From positions 124,001 through 188,000 of the forward strand of contig NZ_MSQD01000003.1 of assembly GCF_002102475.1 (NCBI RefSeq): 64,000 nucleotides of DNA. The letters are read 5' to 3'. Made by a program: the position numbers and the translations under genes. The notes under the pieces were generated by a model. It worked only from the letters and a program-made list of their open reading frames with translations, was not told where the DNA came from and did no database searches. Shown in pieces: positions 54,181 through 61,853 of the stretch. Within the stretch, counting starts at the first letter, position 1. Each line of letters opens with the position of its first letter. The stretch is from Thermoanaerobacterium sp. PSU-2 (lineage in GTDB: Bacteria; Bacillota; Thermoanaerobacteria; Thermoanaerobacterales; Thermoanaerobacteraceae).

Positions 54181-54393
54181 TAAAAGAACCTCACGCCAAA
54201 AGAGGCAGAGGTTCTGCGGTTCCACTCTCATTTATACTCTAAATTATAACGGAATTACCGATCGGATTCATCACCCGCAGCTTAGAGGTGGTCTTCGATA
54301 TCAAAAATATTTGAATGATTTCAGCCTAAGTCATCCAATCTCTTTGATATTTTTAGATATCTACTTTCCTCATCATCGCCAAAATATTGATTT
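54181..54393 (-). promoter_or_regulatory. T-box riboswitch of thrS (specifier ACC)
   Basis: The T-box AGAGTGGAACCGCAG is at 54228-54214, overlapping the base of a terminator (AGAACCTC with GAGGTTCT, 54185-54215) followed by TTTTA. The specifier ACC (Thr) is at 54290-54292, immediately after GAAG, the same context as TTC in the pheS leader. Confidence 0.9.
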
Positions 54394-54399
54394 TTTTCT

Positions 54400-54428
54400 A
54401 TTATATAATTGATATACTGACTTGTCAA
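54400..54428 (-). promoter_or_regulatory. Full-consensus sigma-A promoter of thrS
   Basis: TTGACA (54423-54428) and TATAAT (54400-54405) with a 17-bp spacer. Confidence 0.9.
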
Positions 54429-54432
54429 TATT

Positions 54433-55032
54433 CTACAACAGCCTTACCACAAATGCCTGTAAAATTCCTATTACAAAACCTAAAACCCCGCCTAAAATCA
54501 CAATCATCTTTAATTCTTTATTAGAAACATCCAGTATAATCTTCTCCAGCTTTTCAAGCTCAAAAAGCTTTATCTTCTCCTCAACTATCTCTGCTATGCC
54601 AATCTTCTCTGACATATCATTAAGCATCGTAGCTGCAGATTCATCCAAAAACTTCTCTGCTTCTTTGCTTACAATCCCAACTACATAATTTACTATCATC
54701 GATTTTAATGACTTCGGTATAAACGAAGGGATATTCTTCTCAACTGTAGAATCAACATCGTCTAATATCTTCTTTATTATATAATTGCGATTGTCTTCAT
54801 TTAAAAGCTTATCCAATATGTCGTCCATCGATACAAGTTCATCTTCCACTACTTTTCCTATTGATGACGCTATCTCATCTCTCCTTCTGGGTATAAGCCC
54901 TTGAATAGAAATGCCAAAAATCTTTACAGGCTTTATCGGTCTAAAAAGCATGACGACAGCAATGTAATTTGTTATCCATCCAATAGCAGCACCAACAACG
55001 CCTAAAAACATCATTTGTAGAAAAAAATGCAT
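54433..55032 (-). CDS. DUF445 family membrane protein
   Basis: The 199-residue protein has an N-terminal membrane helix pair (FLGVVGAAIGWITNYIAVVMLFRPI), the DUF445 motif with LFRPIKPVKIFGISIQGLIPRRRDEIASSIGKVVEDEL, an amphipathic helical middle and a C-terminal hydrophobic segment (LKMIVILGGVLGFVIGILQAFVV). Family function is not established; some members are linked to sporulation. It lies between ytxC and thrS. Confidence 0.85.
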   Translation of the reverse strand: MHFFLQMMFLGVVGAAIGWITNYIAVVMLFRPIKPVKIFGISIQGLIPRRRDEIASSIGKVVEDELVSMDDILDKLLNEDNRNYIIKKILDDVDSTVEKNIPSFIPKSLKSMIVNYVVGIVSKEAEKFLDESAATMLNDMSEKIGIAEIVEEKIKLFELEKLEKIILDVSNKELKMIVILGGVLGFVIGILQAFVVRLL

Positions 55033-55090
55033 TAGATCACCTCAACAAAATAACCTATGAATATAATAACAGATTTCTTCAAATAATAAA

Positions 55091-55108
55091 ACCCAGTTTA
55101 AGCTGGGT
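55091..55108 (-). terminator. Terminator after ytxC
   Basis: ACCCAG and CTGGGT form a stem with a 6-base loop, followed by TTTTATT on the minus strand; it begins two bases after the ytxC stop. Confidence 0.75.
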
Positions 55109-55109
55109 C

Positions 55110-55985
55110 TTATTTCCTTGCCTCATTTATCGCACATAAGCTGCAACCATTGCATATAAATACTTTGTTTGAAAATATTTTTTTAACAGTATCAAAAACA
55201 TCTTTACTTTTTATATTTTCCAACGAATGTATATATATCTTAGAAGGAGCCATTGCAATAAGTGTGCTTATAAGCATATCATCATCTGTCAATTCTCCTC
55301 CTGTAAATTCAATTGTAATATCGCTTAAGAACTGCCCTGTTATAGGCTTCTTTTCTTTGTCGTAAAATGAAAATTTACCACTTTTATCAACGAGGATGTT
55401 AAGAACATCTATTTTGGAGTCCTGAAGTTCTACAAAATACTTTAAAAGCCCGATAAATTCATCGTATTCCTTTTGCATCATGTATTCGTCAACCGCTCTA
55501 TCCACTACCTCGCTTAACTCGCCAATAAAATCCCTTAACCTGAAATTGACAAACCCTTCTATGTCAATAGTCTCATTGTCCTTTAAGAAATCCTCTATTT
55601 CCTCAAAGATTCTTTCTTTCTTAACTAATTTGAATGTCTCTCTATTTACATCGTTATCTAAAATACCTCTCGCTATGTTTTCAATCTTTCGCTTCTCATC
55701 AGAATCAAAATAATAATAGTATTTATCTATAATCCTTTTTATCAACTTCTTGTCGATCTGATTTACTATTACATCAGAAATCACATCAGATACATGCTCT
55801 TTTATTTTAGCTATATTTTTACTCGAAACTCTATCCTCTACGTCTATATTAAAAAAAGTAATGTTCCCACGATTATCTAAATTTACAGTAAAATCTAATC
55901 CTTCATTCTTCATATATTCTAACTCATTGTTAAAAACGCTGCCACTTAATAAAGCATTTGGGATACCGATAGACAAAAGCTGCAT
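55110..55985 (-). CDS. ytxC: YtxC-like sporulation protein
   Basis: The 291-residue protein is largely helical and cytoplasmic. It shows the YtxC arrangement with YYYYFDSDEKRKIENIARGIL, VNFRLRDFIGELSEVVDRAVDEYMMQKEYDEFIGLLKYFV and a C-terminal CNGCSLC near the end. YtxC is an uncharacterised sporulation-associated family. The ATG at 55985 was chosen since AAGGGAG is 8 nt upstream; the GTG at 55994 is too close to that site. Confidence 0.8.
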   Translation of the reverse strand: MQLLSIGIPNALLSGSVFNNELEYMKNEGLDFTVNLDNRGNITFFNIDVEDRVSSKNIAKIKEHVSDVISDVIVNQIDKKLIKRIIDKYYYYFDSDEKRKIENIARGILDNDVNRETFKLVKKERIFEEIEDFLKDNETIDIEGFVNFRLRDFIGELSEVVDRAVDEYMMQKEYDEFIGLLKYFVELQDSKIDVLNILVDKSGKFSFYDKEKKPITGQFLSDITIEFTGGELTDDDMLISTLIAMAPSKIYIHSLENIKSKDVFDTVKKIFSNKVFICNGCSLCAINEARK

Positions 55986-56039
55986 TTTTCTCACTCCCTT
56001 CGTTAGTAGTATGTGCTTTTAAGTCTTTTCTTTGCATCA

Positions 56040-56774
56040 TCAGTAGAGTGGAATAATGGAACCTATGTCTTTTACTTCACCAGATGACAAAAAAATTATT
56101 TCTTTGTTTTTATATTTCAAAAAATCAATTATTTTCTTGTATTCGTTGTGATATCTTAAATCTCCAGCAACGCAAAAAACATCTTTATCTATAAGTCCAG
56201 ACGCTCCTCCTATAAATCCGTAATCAAACCCATTAAGCTTTATACCACCTTGTTCAATCAAAAGGCAGTCAAACCCTTCTTTTGAAGCTGTCTTATAAAG
56301 ACCTGCGTCCGATGTTATGAAACTTATATTGTCCACGATTGCCATGTTGCACTTGGTGTATCCTTGCTTAACGTGTATAAATTTCACTCCTTTTTTCTCT
56401 AATACTTCCCTTAATACTGGATCAGTATACTTCAAATTATGAAAAGCATAATCGCCTAATCTTGCTACATTATATGCTATATTGCCAGGATAGTTTCTAC
56501 TTAGTACAGTCTTCCCAAATATTACTTCCAAGTTTAACTTTTTGATTTCTTCAACAAAATTTTCATCAACATCTGGCGCTAAAACAATTTGTCTGTCACC
56601 TACATTGTGGGCGATTATATCCGGATGATACGATATGGCTTCGTAGAGAGAAGCATGTCTTTTTGTCATTACGACTTCTATTTCCATCTTTTTCAATGAA
56701 TTAACTACATCAAGATGCCTTCCATCGACGACGACACACCGTACTTTTTTGTCAGGTACATAAGGATTTTTCAA
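56040..56774 (-). CDS. Conserved clostridial protein, DUF6873-like
   Basis: The 244-residue protein has no signal peptide or membrane segment. Conserved-looking stretches are AHNVGDRQIVLAPDVDENF, GNIAYNVARLGDYAFHN, QGYTKCNMAIVDNISFITSDAGLYK and EQGGIKLNGFDYGFIGGASGLI. The repeat pattern hints at the pentein-like fold of guanidine-modifying enzymes. I recall this as DUF6873 but cannot confirm; catalytic residues cannot be assigned. Start TTG with GGAGG 8 nt upstream. It lies between the REC-GGDEF gene and ytxC. Confidence 0.6.
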   Translation of the reverse strand: MKNPYVPDKKVRCVVVDGRHLDVVNSLKKMEIEVVMTKRHASLYEAISYHPDIIAHNVGDRQIVLAPDVDENFVEEIKKLNLEVIFGKTVLSRNYPGNIAYNVARLGDYAFHNLKYTDPVLREVLEKKGVKFIHVKQGYTKCNMAIVDNISFITSDAGLYKTASKEGFDCLLIEQGGIKLNGFDYGFIGGASGLIDKDVFCVAGDLRYHNEYKKIIDFLKYKNKEIIFLSSGEVKDIGSIIPLY

Positions 56775-56799
56775 AAATAAAACCTCCTAAAAAAAATCA

Positions 56800-56816
56800 G
56801 CATACCTACTGTATGC
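56800..56816 (-). terminator. Terminator after the REC-GGDEF gene
   Basis: GCATAC and GTATGC with a 5-base loop form a 6-bp stem at the stop codon, followed by TGATTTTTTTT on the minus strand. Confidence 0.75.
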
Positions 56817-57749
56817 CTAACATTTCCTTCTATCTTTTAAGTATTTGCTTCCTTCTATAGACTTAAGCTTCCTCTTAATCTCTGCAGCTACTGCACTTAT
56901 CTGCAGCTCATTATCAAAATTTCTGTTTTCGTTCGTCACAACAGCTATAGATATTGAAACGAATGGAAACCTCTGTATTTCTCCTCGCCTATTGATGACT
57001 TCTATATAGCCATTGGCCAAATCCTCATCATCGTAATACCTCTTTATATCCTCATCAAAGGTATTTATTATATAATTGCATATATCATCGATTTTATCTG
57101 GAGTAGTTATTATTATAAAGTCATCTCCGCCTATATGCCCTAAAAAATCGTTGGGATTTCCACATTTAAAAAGGGCATCTTTCAAGATCCTGGCTGTCTG
57201 CCTTATTATTTTATCGCCACGTGAAAATCCGTAGTAATCATTGAAGGACTTAAAATTATCCAAGTCTATGTACAAAACAGCGTACAAGAGCCCATTTTTT
57301 ATGCGCCTTCTTATCTCATACTTTATGTCAATATTGCCTCTAAGTCCTGTAAGTGGATTGGCCATCCTGTTGTGCTCGATCCTCTGAAACAGATTTTTCA
57401 CTTGTGCAAGAAGTTCTTTTTCATTGAATGGTTTCGTTATGTACGCATCAGCGCCTAACTCCAACCCGTGCAGTTTCTCTTCATAATTGTCACTGGATGT
57501 CAAAAGTATGACAGGCACCAATTGATTTTCTTCCTCATCCCTCAATATTCTAAGTAAGTCAAATCCACTAAGACCAGGCATGACTACATCAAGTATGACC
57601 ATATCCGGCAAAATGCGTCTATACAACTTTAAAGCCTCATCGCCATCTTGTGACTCGTAAATTTTATACCCGGCGCCGCCTAAAATGTTTTTTAAAATAG
57701 TCCTGCTTAGCTTATCATCATCAACGATCAATATACTTTTTTCATTCAC
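56817..57749 (-). CDS. Response regulator with GGDEF domain (diguanylate cyclase)
   Basis: The 310-residue protein has a receiver domain (VDDDKLSRTIL, phospho-acceptor Asp54 in VILDVVMPG, Lys in AYITKPF) and a GGDEF domain (about 140-300) with the signature GGDDF in place of GGDEF, still active-compatible. A c-di-GMP synthase that is switched on by phosphorylation is likely; the kinase is not adjacent. The GTG at 57749 has GGGGGA 6 nt upstream; an ATG at 57779 is also in frame. Confidence 0.85.
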   Translation of the reverse strand: MNEKSILIVDDDKLSRTILKNILGGAGYKIYESQDGDEALKLYRRILPDMVILDVVMPGLSGFDLLRILRDEEENQLVPVILLTSSDNYEEKLHGLELGADAYITKPFNEKELLAQVKNLFQRIEHNRMANPLTGLRGNIDIKYEIRRRIKNGLLYAVLYIDLDNFKSFNDYYGFSRGDKIIRQTARILKDALFKCGNPNDFLGHIGGDDFIIITTPDKIDDICNYIINTFDEDIKRYYDDEDLANGYIEVINRRGEIQRFPFVSISIAVVTNENRNFDNELQISAVAAEIKRKLKSIEGSKYLKDRRKC

Positions 57750-57904
57750 ATTACTTCCCCCAAAATCTTTTTCACCCATAATAAATTATATTTACGACTT
57801 GTAAGAATGATTCGCTCCAAATGCAAATAAAAAATAATAACCAATATATTACATCACTAATAAATTATAATATTGAAGAAGGCAATAGTCAATAAAATAT
57901 AAGA

Positions 57905-57934
57905 AAAATGGCAGGTTTGATGCTCTGCCATTTT
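57905..57934 (-). terminator. Terminator after the beta-glucosidase gene
   Basis: AAAATGGCAG and CTGCCATTTT form a perfect 10-bp stem with a 10-base loop; TTTTTCTT follows on the minus strand. Confidence 0.88.
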
Positions 57935-57961
57935 CTACTATTCTCAACACGATTTTTATAT

Positions 57962-59296
57962 TTAGATGGTTCTTGTAGAAATCAAATCTTTATACCATAG
58001 GGCACTGTCCTTCAAAATCCTTCTTTCCGTCTCATAGTCCACATATACGATGCCAAATCTCTTTGAATAGCCATGAGCCCACTCAAAATTGTCCATAAGT
58101 GACCACACAAAGTACCCTTTCAAATTTCCACCATCATCTAAAAAGCGTTTAGCCTCTTTAAAATGCTGTCTTAAAAACTCTACCCGCTTTTCATCGTGTA
58201 CACGATCGTCATCCTCAACGACATCATTAAACGCCGCACCATTTTCAGTAATGTACAATGGCATATCATAAGTGTATTCTCTTTTAAGCCTCATCAAAAT
58301 ATTGTAAAGTGATTCAGGGTAAATCTCCCATCCCATCTCCGTCTTTTCATTTCCAGGATCTATCTGCACAACATCCAAAATACCGTCATTTCCTTTCTGG
58401 ACAACTGCTCTTGTGTAATAATTAACTCCCAGAAAATCTAATTTTTGAGAAATCACATTCAAATCTTCATCATTTATAAAATCGACTTTTGCAAATTTAC
58501 CAAAATACTCTACCATATCTTCCGGGTATTTGGCTTTAAATAGAGGATCTAAGAACCATCTGTTTTGGAAACCATCGGCTATTTGAGCCGCAATTTTGTC
58601 ATCGTCACTATCTGAGGCAGGAAATACTTCGTTTAAGTTTAGAGTAATGCCTATTTTAGAGTCATCTAAATTTAGATCTCTAAATATTTCCACAGCTTTG
58701 CCATGTGACAACAAAAGATGGTGCGAAACTAACAAAGCTTCACCTAGATCTTTATGCCCTGGCGCATGTTCGCCGATGAAATACGACAAAAATGAAGAAC
58801 ACCATGGCTCATTTAATGTGATCCAGTTTTTTATGTATCCGCCCAGTTCAGAAAAAAGTTTTGCGGCATATTCACCATACCACTCAACAACATCTCTATT
58901 AAGCCATCCACCTAAATCATCAGCCCATTGAGGCAGATCCCAATGGTATATTGTAGCAAAAGGTTTAATGTCATTTTTTAAAAGCTCATCAGTCAACCTT
59001 TTATAAAAATCCATCCCCTTAGGATTGTACTGCCCTTTCGCAGGGAAAATCCTTGGCCAAGCAATAGAAAATCTGTACGCTTCAATGCCTAAGTCTTTCA
59101 TCATCTTTACATCGTCCTTGTATAGATGGTAGTGATCGCAAGCCACATCGCCATTATGGCCTTTGTATACCTTTCCATCTTGTCTGGAAAATGTGTCCCA
59201 GATAGACATAGTCCTGCCATCCTCGTTGTAAGCACCTTCAACTTGATACGAAGCCGTAGCCACGCCAAACAAAAAATCTTTGCTAAAGTCTGACAT
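57962..59296 (-). CDS. bglA: GH1 family beta-glucosidase
   Basis: The 444-residue (beta/alpha)8 enzyme hydrolyses beta-glucosides such as cellobiose in the cytoplasm. The catalytic acid/base is Glu163 in TLNEPW and the nucleophile Glu351 in YITENGAAF. The GH1 N-terminus FLFGVATASYQVEGA and a sugar-binding WSLMDNFEWAHGYSKRFG are intact. No signal peptide. The ATG at 59296 has GGGAGGGTG upstream; the frame up to 59311 is rejected. No PTS or transporter gene is adjacent. Confidence 0.95.
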   Translation of the reverse strand: MSDFSKDFLFGVATASYQVEGAYNEDGRTMSIWDTFSRQDGKVYKGHNGDVACDHYHLYKDDVKMMKDLGIEAYRFSIAWPRIFPAKGQYNPKGMDFYKRLTDELLKNDIKPFATIYHWDLPQWADDLGGWLNRDVVEWYGEYAAKLFSELGGYIKNWITLNEPWCSSFLSYFIGEHAPGHKDLGEALLVSHHLLLSHGKAVEIFRDLNLDDSKIGITLNLNEVFPASDSDDDKIAAQIADGFQNRWFLDPLFKAKYPEDMVEYFGKFAKVDFINDEDLNVISQKLDFLGVNYYTRAVVQKGNDGILDVVQIDPGNEKTEMGWEIYPESLYNILMRLKREYTYDMPLYITENGAAFNDVVEDDDRVHDEKRVEFLRQHFKEAKRFLDDGGNLKGYFVWSLMDNFEWAHGYSKRFGIVYVDYETERRILKDSALWYKDLISTRTI

Positions 59297-59326
59297 TTCA
59301 CACCCTCCCATAAATTATCTATTACA

Positions 59327-59335
59327 ATTATACCA
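59327..59335 (-). promoter_or_regulatory. Extended -10 promoter of the beta-glucosidase gene
   Basis: TGGTATAAT is an extended -10 with no good -35 17-18 bp upstream. Confidence 0.5.
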
Positions 59336-59376
59336 TATATTTACTATTAATAAAAAGAAAATAGACAAAAAAATAT

Positions 59377-59388
59377 AGGTATATACCT
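59377..59388. promoter_or_regulatory. Palindrome upstream of the beta-glucosidase promoter
   Basis: AGGTATATACCT is a perfect 12-bp palindrome 42 bases upstream of the -10. Possible regulator site; the binder is unknown. Confidence 0.3.
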
Positions 59389-59412
59389 TTCGTACATACC
59401 CTTTCTAATACA

Positions 59413-59616
59413 CTACGCATTTACTAATTTTATGGCGCCGTGTGGACAATACCTGGTACAAACGCCGCATCCAGTACATTTTTCTTTATCCACATTTATC
59501 TCAACTTGAAACAAGCCCTTTCTTGATAACTTAAATGCGCCAAACTTGCAACTGTGACTTGCTGGACAAAACGGTGATCTATCACATATATCTTGATCTA
59601 CATATGCATACCTCAT
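59413..59616 (-). CDS. Ferredoxin-like [4Fe-4S] protein
   Basis: The 67-residue protein has one complete 4Fe-4S motif (CTGCGVCTRYCP, Cys47, 50, 53, 57) and an N-terminal CX5CX5C group (Cys11, 17, 23) in DICDRSPFCPASHSCKFG. The second cluster site is incomplete for a classic 2[4Fe-4S] ferredoxin. It may be an electron carrier or a metal/redox-linked small protein. A G-tract operator and consensus promoter precede it. Confidence 0.85.
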   Translation of the reverse strand: MRYAYVDQDICDRSPFCPASHSCKFGAFKLSRKGLFQVEINVDKEKCTGCGVCTRYCPHGAIKLVNA

Positions 59617-59657
59617 ATCATTTCCTCCTTTTAGTCTATTAATATTTTATTATACCC

Positions 59658-59673
59658 CCCTACTGTAGTAGGG
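59658..59673 (-). promoter_or_regulatory. G-tract palindromic operator before the ferredoxin-like gene
   Basis: CCCTAC-TGTA-GTAGGG has perfect 6-bp arms and lies 12-28 bases after the -10, where a bound repressor would block transcription. G/C-tract inverted repeats of this kind are typical of CsoR/RcnR-family operators; a CsoR-family gene is at 29.7 kb. Confidence 0.5.
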
Positions 59674-59685
59674 TCGTCTGTATAC

Positions 59686-59715
59686 ATTATACTTGTCTTT
59701 CGTCTTGTTTGTCAA
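59686..59715 (-). promoter_or_regulatory. Promoter of the ferredoxin-like gene
   Basis: TTGACA (59710-59715) and TATAAT (59686-59691) with an 18-bp spacer. Confidence 0.8.
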
Positions 59716-59720
59716 GATGT

Positions 59721-59741
59721 TTTTATAGACCATCTATAAAA
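59721..59741. repeat. A/T-rich inverted repeat at the asnB stop codon
   Basis: TTTTATAGA and TCTATAAAA form perfect 9-bp arms with a 3-base spacer across the asnB stop, just upstream of the ferredoxin promoter. It may be the asnB terminator, though it lacks G/C pairs. Confidence 0.45.
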
Positions 59742-61575
59742 TTTTTATCTTGTACTTTAAAAGCCATTCATTTATTTGTATAAGGTATGCATATAGCTGA
59801 GGACCGCCCATAAGTTGAGAAAACCATGCTGGGTCGTAATCTTTCGCATCCGTATCTATGAGATTTTGCACTTCATTTTTGTCGACTAATTGTAAAATCG
59901 GTGAAGACGGATCGTCAATAATCCTCTGAAGCCAACTTTTTACCTTCTCTTTAAAAATCGGGTTATGTGTCTTAGGATACGGACTTTTTTTCCTTTCTAC
60001 TACTATATCAGGTATATACCCTTTTAATGCTTCTCTCAAAAGGCCTTTCTCTCTATTGTGAAGATTCTTCATATCCCACGGAATATTCCAGACATATTCC
60101 ACTATCCTGTGATCCAAAAACGGCACCCTAACTTCAAGACCCGATGCCATGCTCATCCTATCCATCCTATCAAGAAGCATGGAAAGAAATCTCGTCTGGT
60201 TTAGATAAAATATCTCTCTCATGCGAGAAGATGCTTTATCTTCTCCTGAAAGCTTAGGTACTTCCCTTAATGCTTCATTATACCGATCGTTTAAGTACTC
60301 TGTTGGACGGATCTTTTTTACAACATCTTTAGATAAAAGATTCATTCTTTTTTCAACCATTCTTATCCATGGAAAAGTGCCTGACTCGATGGCAGCTTTA
60401 TTTCTAAACCATGGATAGCCTCCAAACACCTCATCAGCACCTTCACCTGACAGCGCAACTTTTACATCCTTTTTGACTTCTCTCAAAAATAAGTACAAAG
60501 AAGAATCAACATCAGCCATTCCCGGCAAATCGCGGGCATAAAGAGCAGGCAACAGAGCATCTGCCAGTTCTTCATTATCTACATAGACATAATTATGAGC
60601 CGTATCTATTTCTTTTGAAACAGTTTCAACTAAATCTGAATCGCTGTTTGGCTGAAATTGATTTGGTTTAAAGTATTTATCGTTTCCGATGTAATCTACT
60701 GAATATGTTATAAGCTTGCTGCCTAATTTTTTTAACTTTTCATTGGCAAAAGCAGAAACCGCAGTAGAGTCTAATCCACCAGAAAGCAGCGAGCACAGCG
60801 GTACATCCGAAACAAGCTGACGCTTTGAGGCATCGTCCAAAAGATACCGAATCTTTTCCATCGTAGTTTTAATGTCATCTTCATGGTCTTTACTTACCAA
60901 TGACCAGTATCTTTCAATTTTTATTCCGTCTTTGCTAAACGTAAGAGAATGGCCCGGCTTTAACTCATATATATCACGAAAAACGCCAATCCCCGGCGTC
61001 CTGGTAGGACCCATGACAAAAATCTCTGCAAGTCCTTCTTCATCCACTTCAGCCTGAACGTATGGATGTGCTAAAATCGCTTTAATTTCCGAGCCGAAAA
61101 TGAGAGAACCATTCTTATAAGTATAAAAAAGAGGTTTGACACCTATCCTATCCCTTGAAAGAAAAAGTTTATTCTCGTAACCATCCCATACCGCAAATGC
61201 GTATATGCCATTTAACTTGTGGACACAATCGCTGCCCCATTCGATATATGAAGTCAACAAGACCTCTGTATCTGAATGACCATTGAATTTGTAACCTAAC
61301 GACCTAAGCTCATCTCTTATTTCCTCCGTATTGTACAACTCTCCATTGTATATTATCACGTACTTTCTCTCGCCAAACTCCTTAATCATCGGCTGCTCTC
61401 CACCCTCAGGGTCAATGACTATAAGCCTTGTCTGTGCAAAACCACAATGAGTCGAAAACCATGTACCCCAGCTATCAGGGCCTCTATTCCTAAGTCTTTC
61501 TCCCATTGCAACTACTATGTTTTTCCTATTTATCACTTCTTCATCAAAGCTTACCCATCCTGCTATTCCGCACAT
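59734..61575 (-). CDS. asnB: Asparagine synthase (glutamine-hydrolysing)
   Basis: The 613-residue enzyme has an N-terminal Ntn glutaminase domain (catalytic Cys2 in MCGIAGW, with RGPDSWG and YNGELYN) and a C-terminal synthetase domain with the PP-loop SLLSGGLDSTAVSA near residue 258. It makes asparagine from aspartate, ATP and glutamine. Length matches AsnB rather than shorter biosynthetic homologues. AGGGG lies about 8 nt before the ATG. Monocistronic with its own promoter. Confidence 0.95.
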   Translation of the reverse strand: MCGIAGWVSFDEEVINRKNIVVAMGERLRNRGPDSWGTWFSTHCGFAQTRLIVIDPEGGEQPMIKEFGERKYVIIYNGELYNTEEIRDELRSLGYKFNGHSDTEVLLTSYIEWGSDCVHKLNGIYAFAVWDGYENKLFLSRDRIGVKPLFYTYKNGSLIFGSEIKAILAHPYVQAEVDEEGLAEIFVMGPTRTPGIGVFRDIYELKPGHSLTFSKDGIKIERYWSLVSKDHEDDIKTTMEKIRYLLDDASKRQLVSDVPLCSLLSGGLDSTAVSAFANEKLKKLGSKLITYSVDYIGNDKYFKPNQFQPNSDSDLVETVSKEIDTAHNYVYVDNEELADALLPALYARDLPGMADVDSSLYLFLREVKKDVKVALSGEGADEVFGGYPWFRNKAAIESGTFPWIRMVEKRMNLLSKDVVKKIRPTEYLNDRYNEALREVPKLSGEDKASSRMREIFYLNQTRFLSMLLDRMDRMSMASGLEVRVPFLDHRIVEYVWNIPWDMKNLHNREKGLLREALKGYIPDIVVERKKSPYPKTHNPIFKEKVKSWLQRIIDDPSSPILQLVDKNEVQNLIDTDAKDYDPAWFSQLMGGPQLYAYLIQINEWLLKYKIKIL

Positions 61576-61644
61576 CGTATCAGCCCCTTTCGAAATAATA
61601 ATAAGGGTAGCTATATTGATTGATATTGAATTTCATCTGTTTGT

Positions 61645-61673
61645 AGTATATGTAGAAAGGGTAAAAATGTGAA
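61645..61673 (-). promoter_or_regulatory. Candidate promoter of asnB
   Basis: TTCACA (61668-61673) and TATACT (61645-61650) with a 17-bp spacer. Confidence 0.6.
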
Positions 61674-61773
61674 AATTCTTGGTGATACTTACCTTACCAA
61701 AGCATTTGTAGTCATGCAGTTAATTAAACTTTTAAAATTTTTATAAAAGATATCAAATTTTTGTTAATATTTA

Positions 61774-61811
61774 AAAGGCTTCTACAATTTCTCTTTCGTG
61801 TAGAAGCCTTT
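61774..61811 (-). terminator. Terminator after the ABC permease gene
   Basis: AAAGGCTTCTAC and GTAGAAGCCTTT form a perfect 12-bp stem around a 14-base loop; TTTT and A/T-rich sequence follow on the minus strand. Confidence 0.8.
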
Positions 61812-61853
61812 GTAAAATGTTTTTGCCTGTATAAAATGATATAGATTTGCTTA

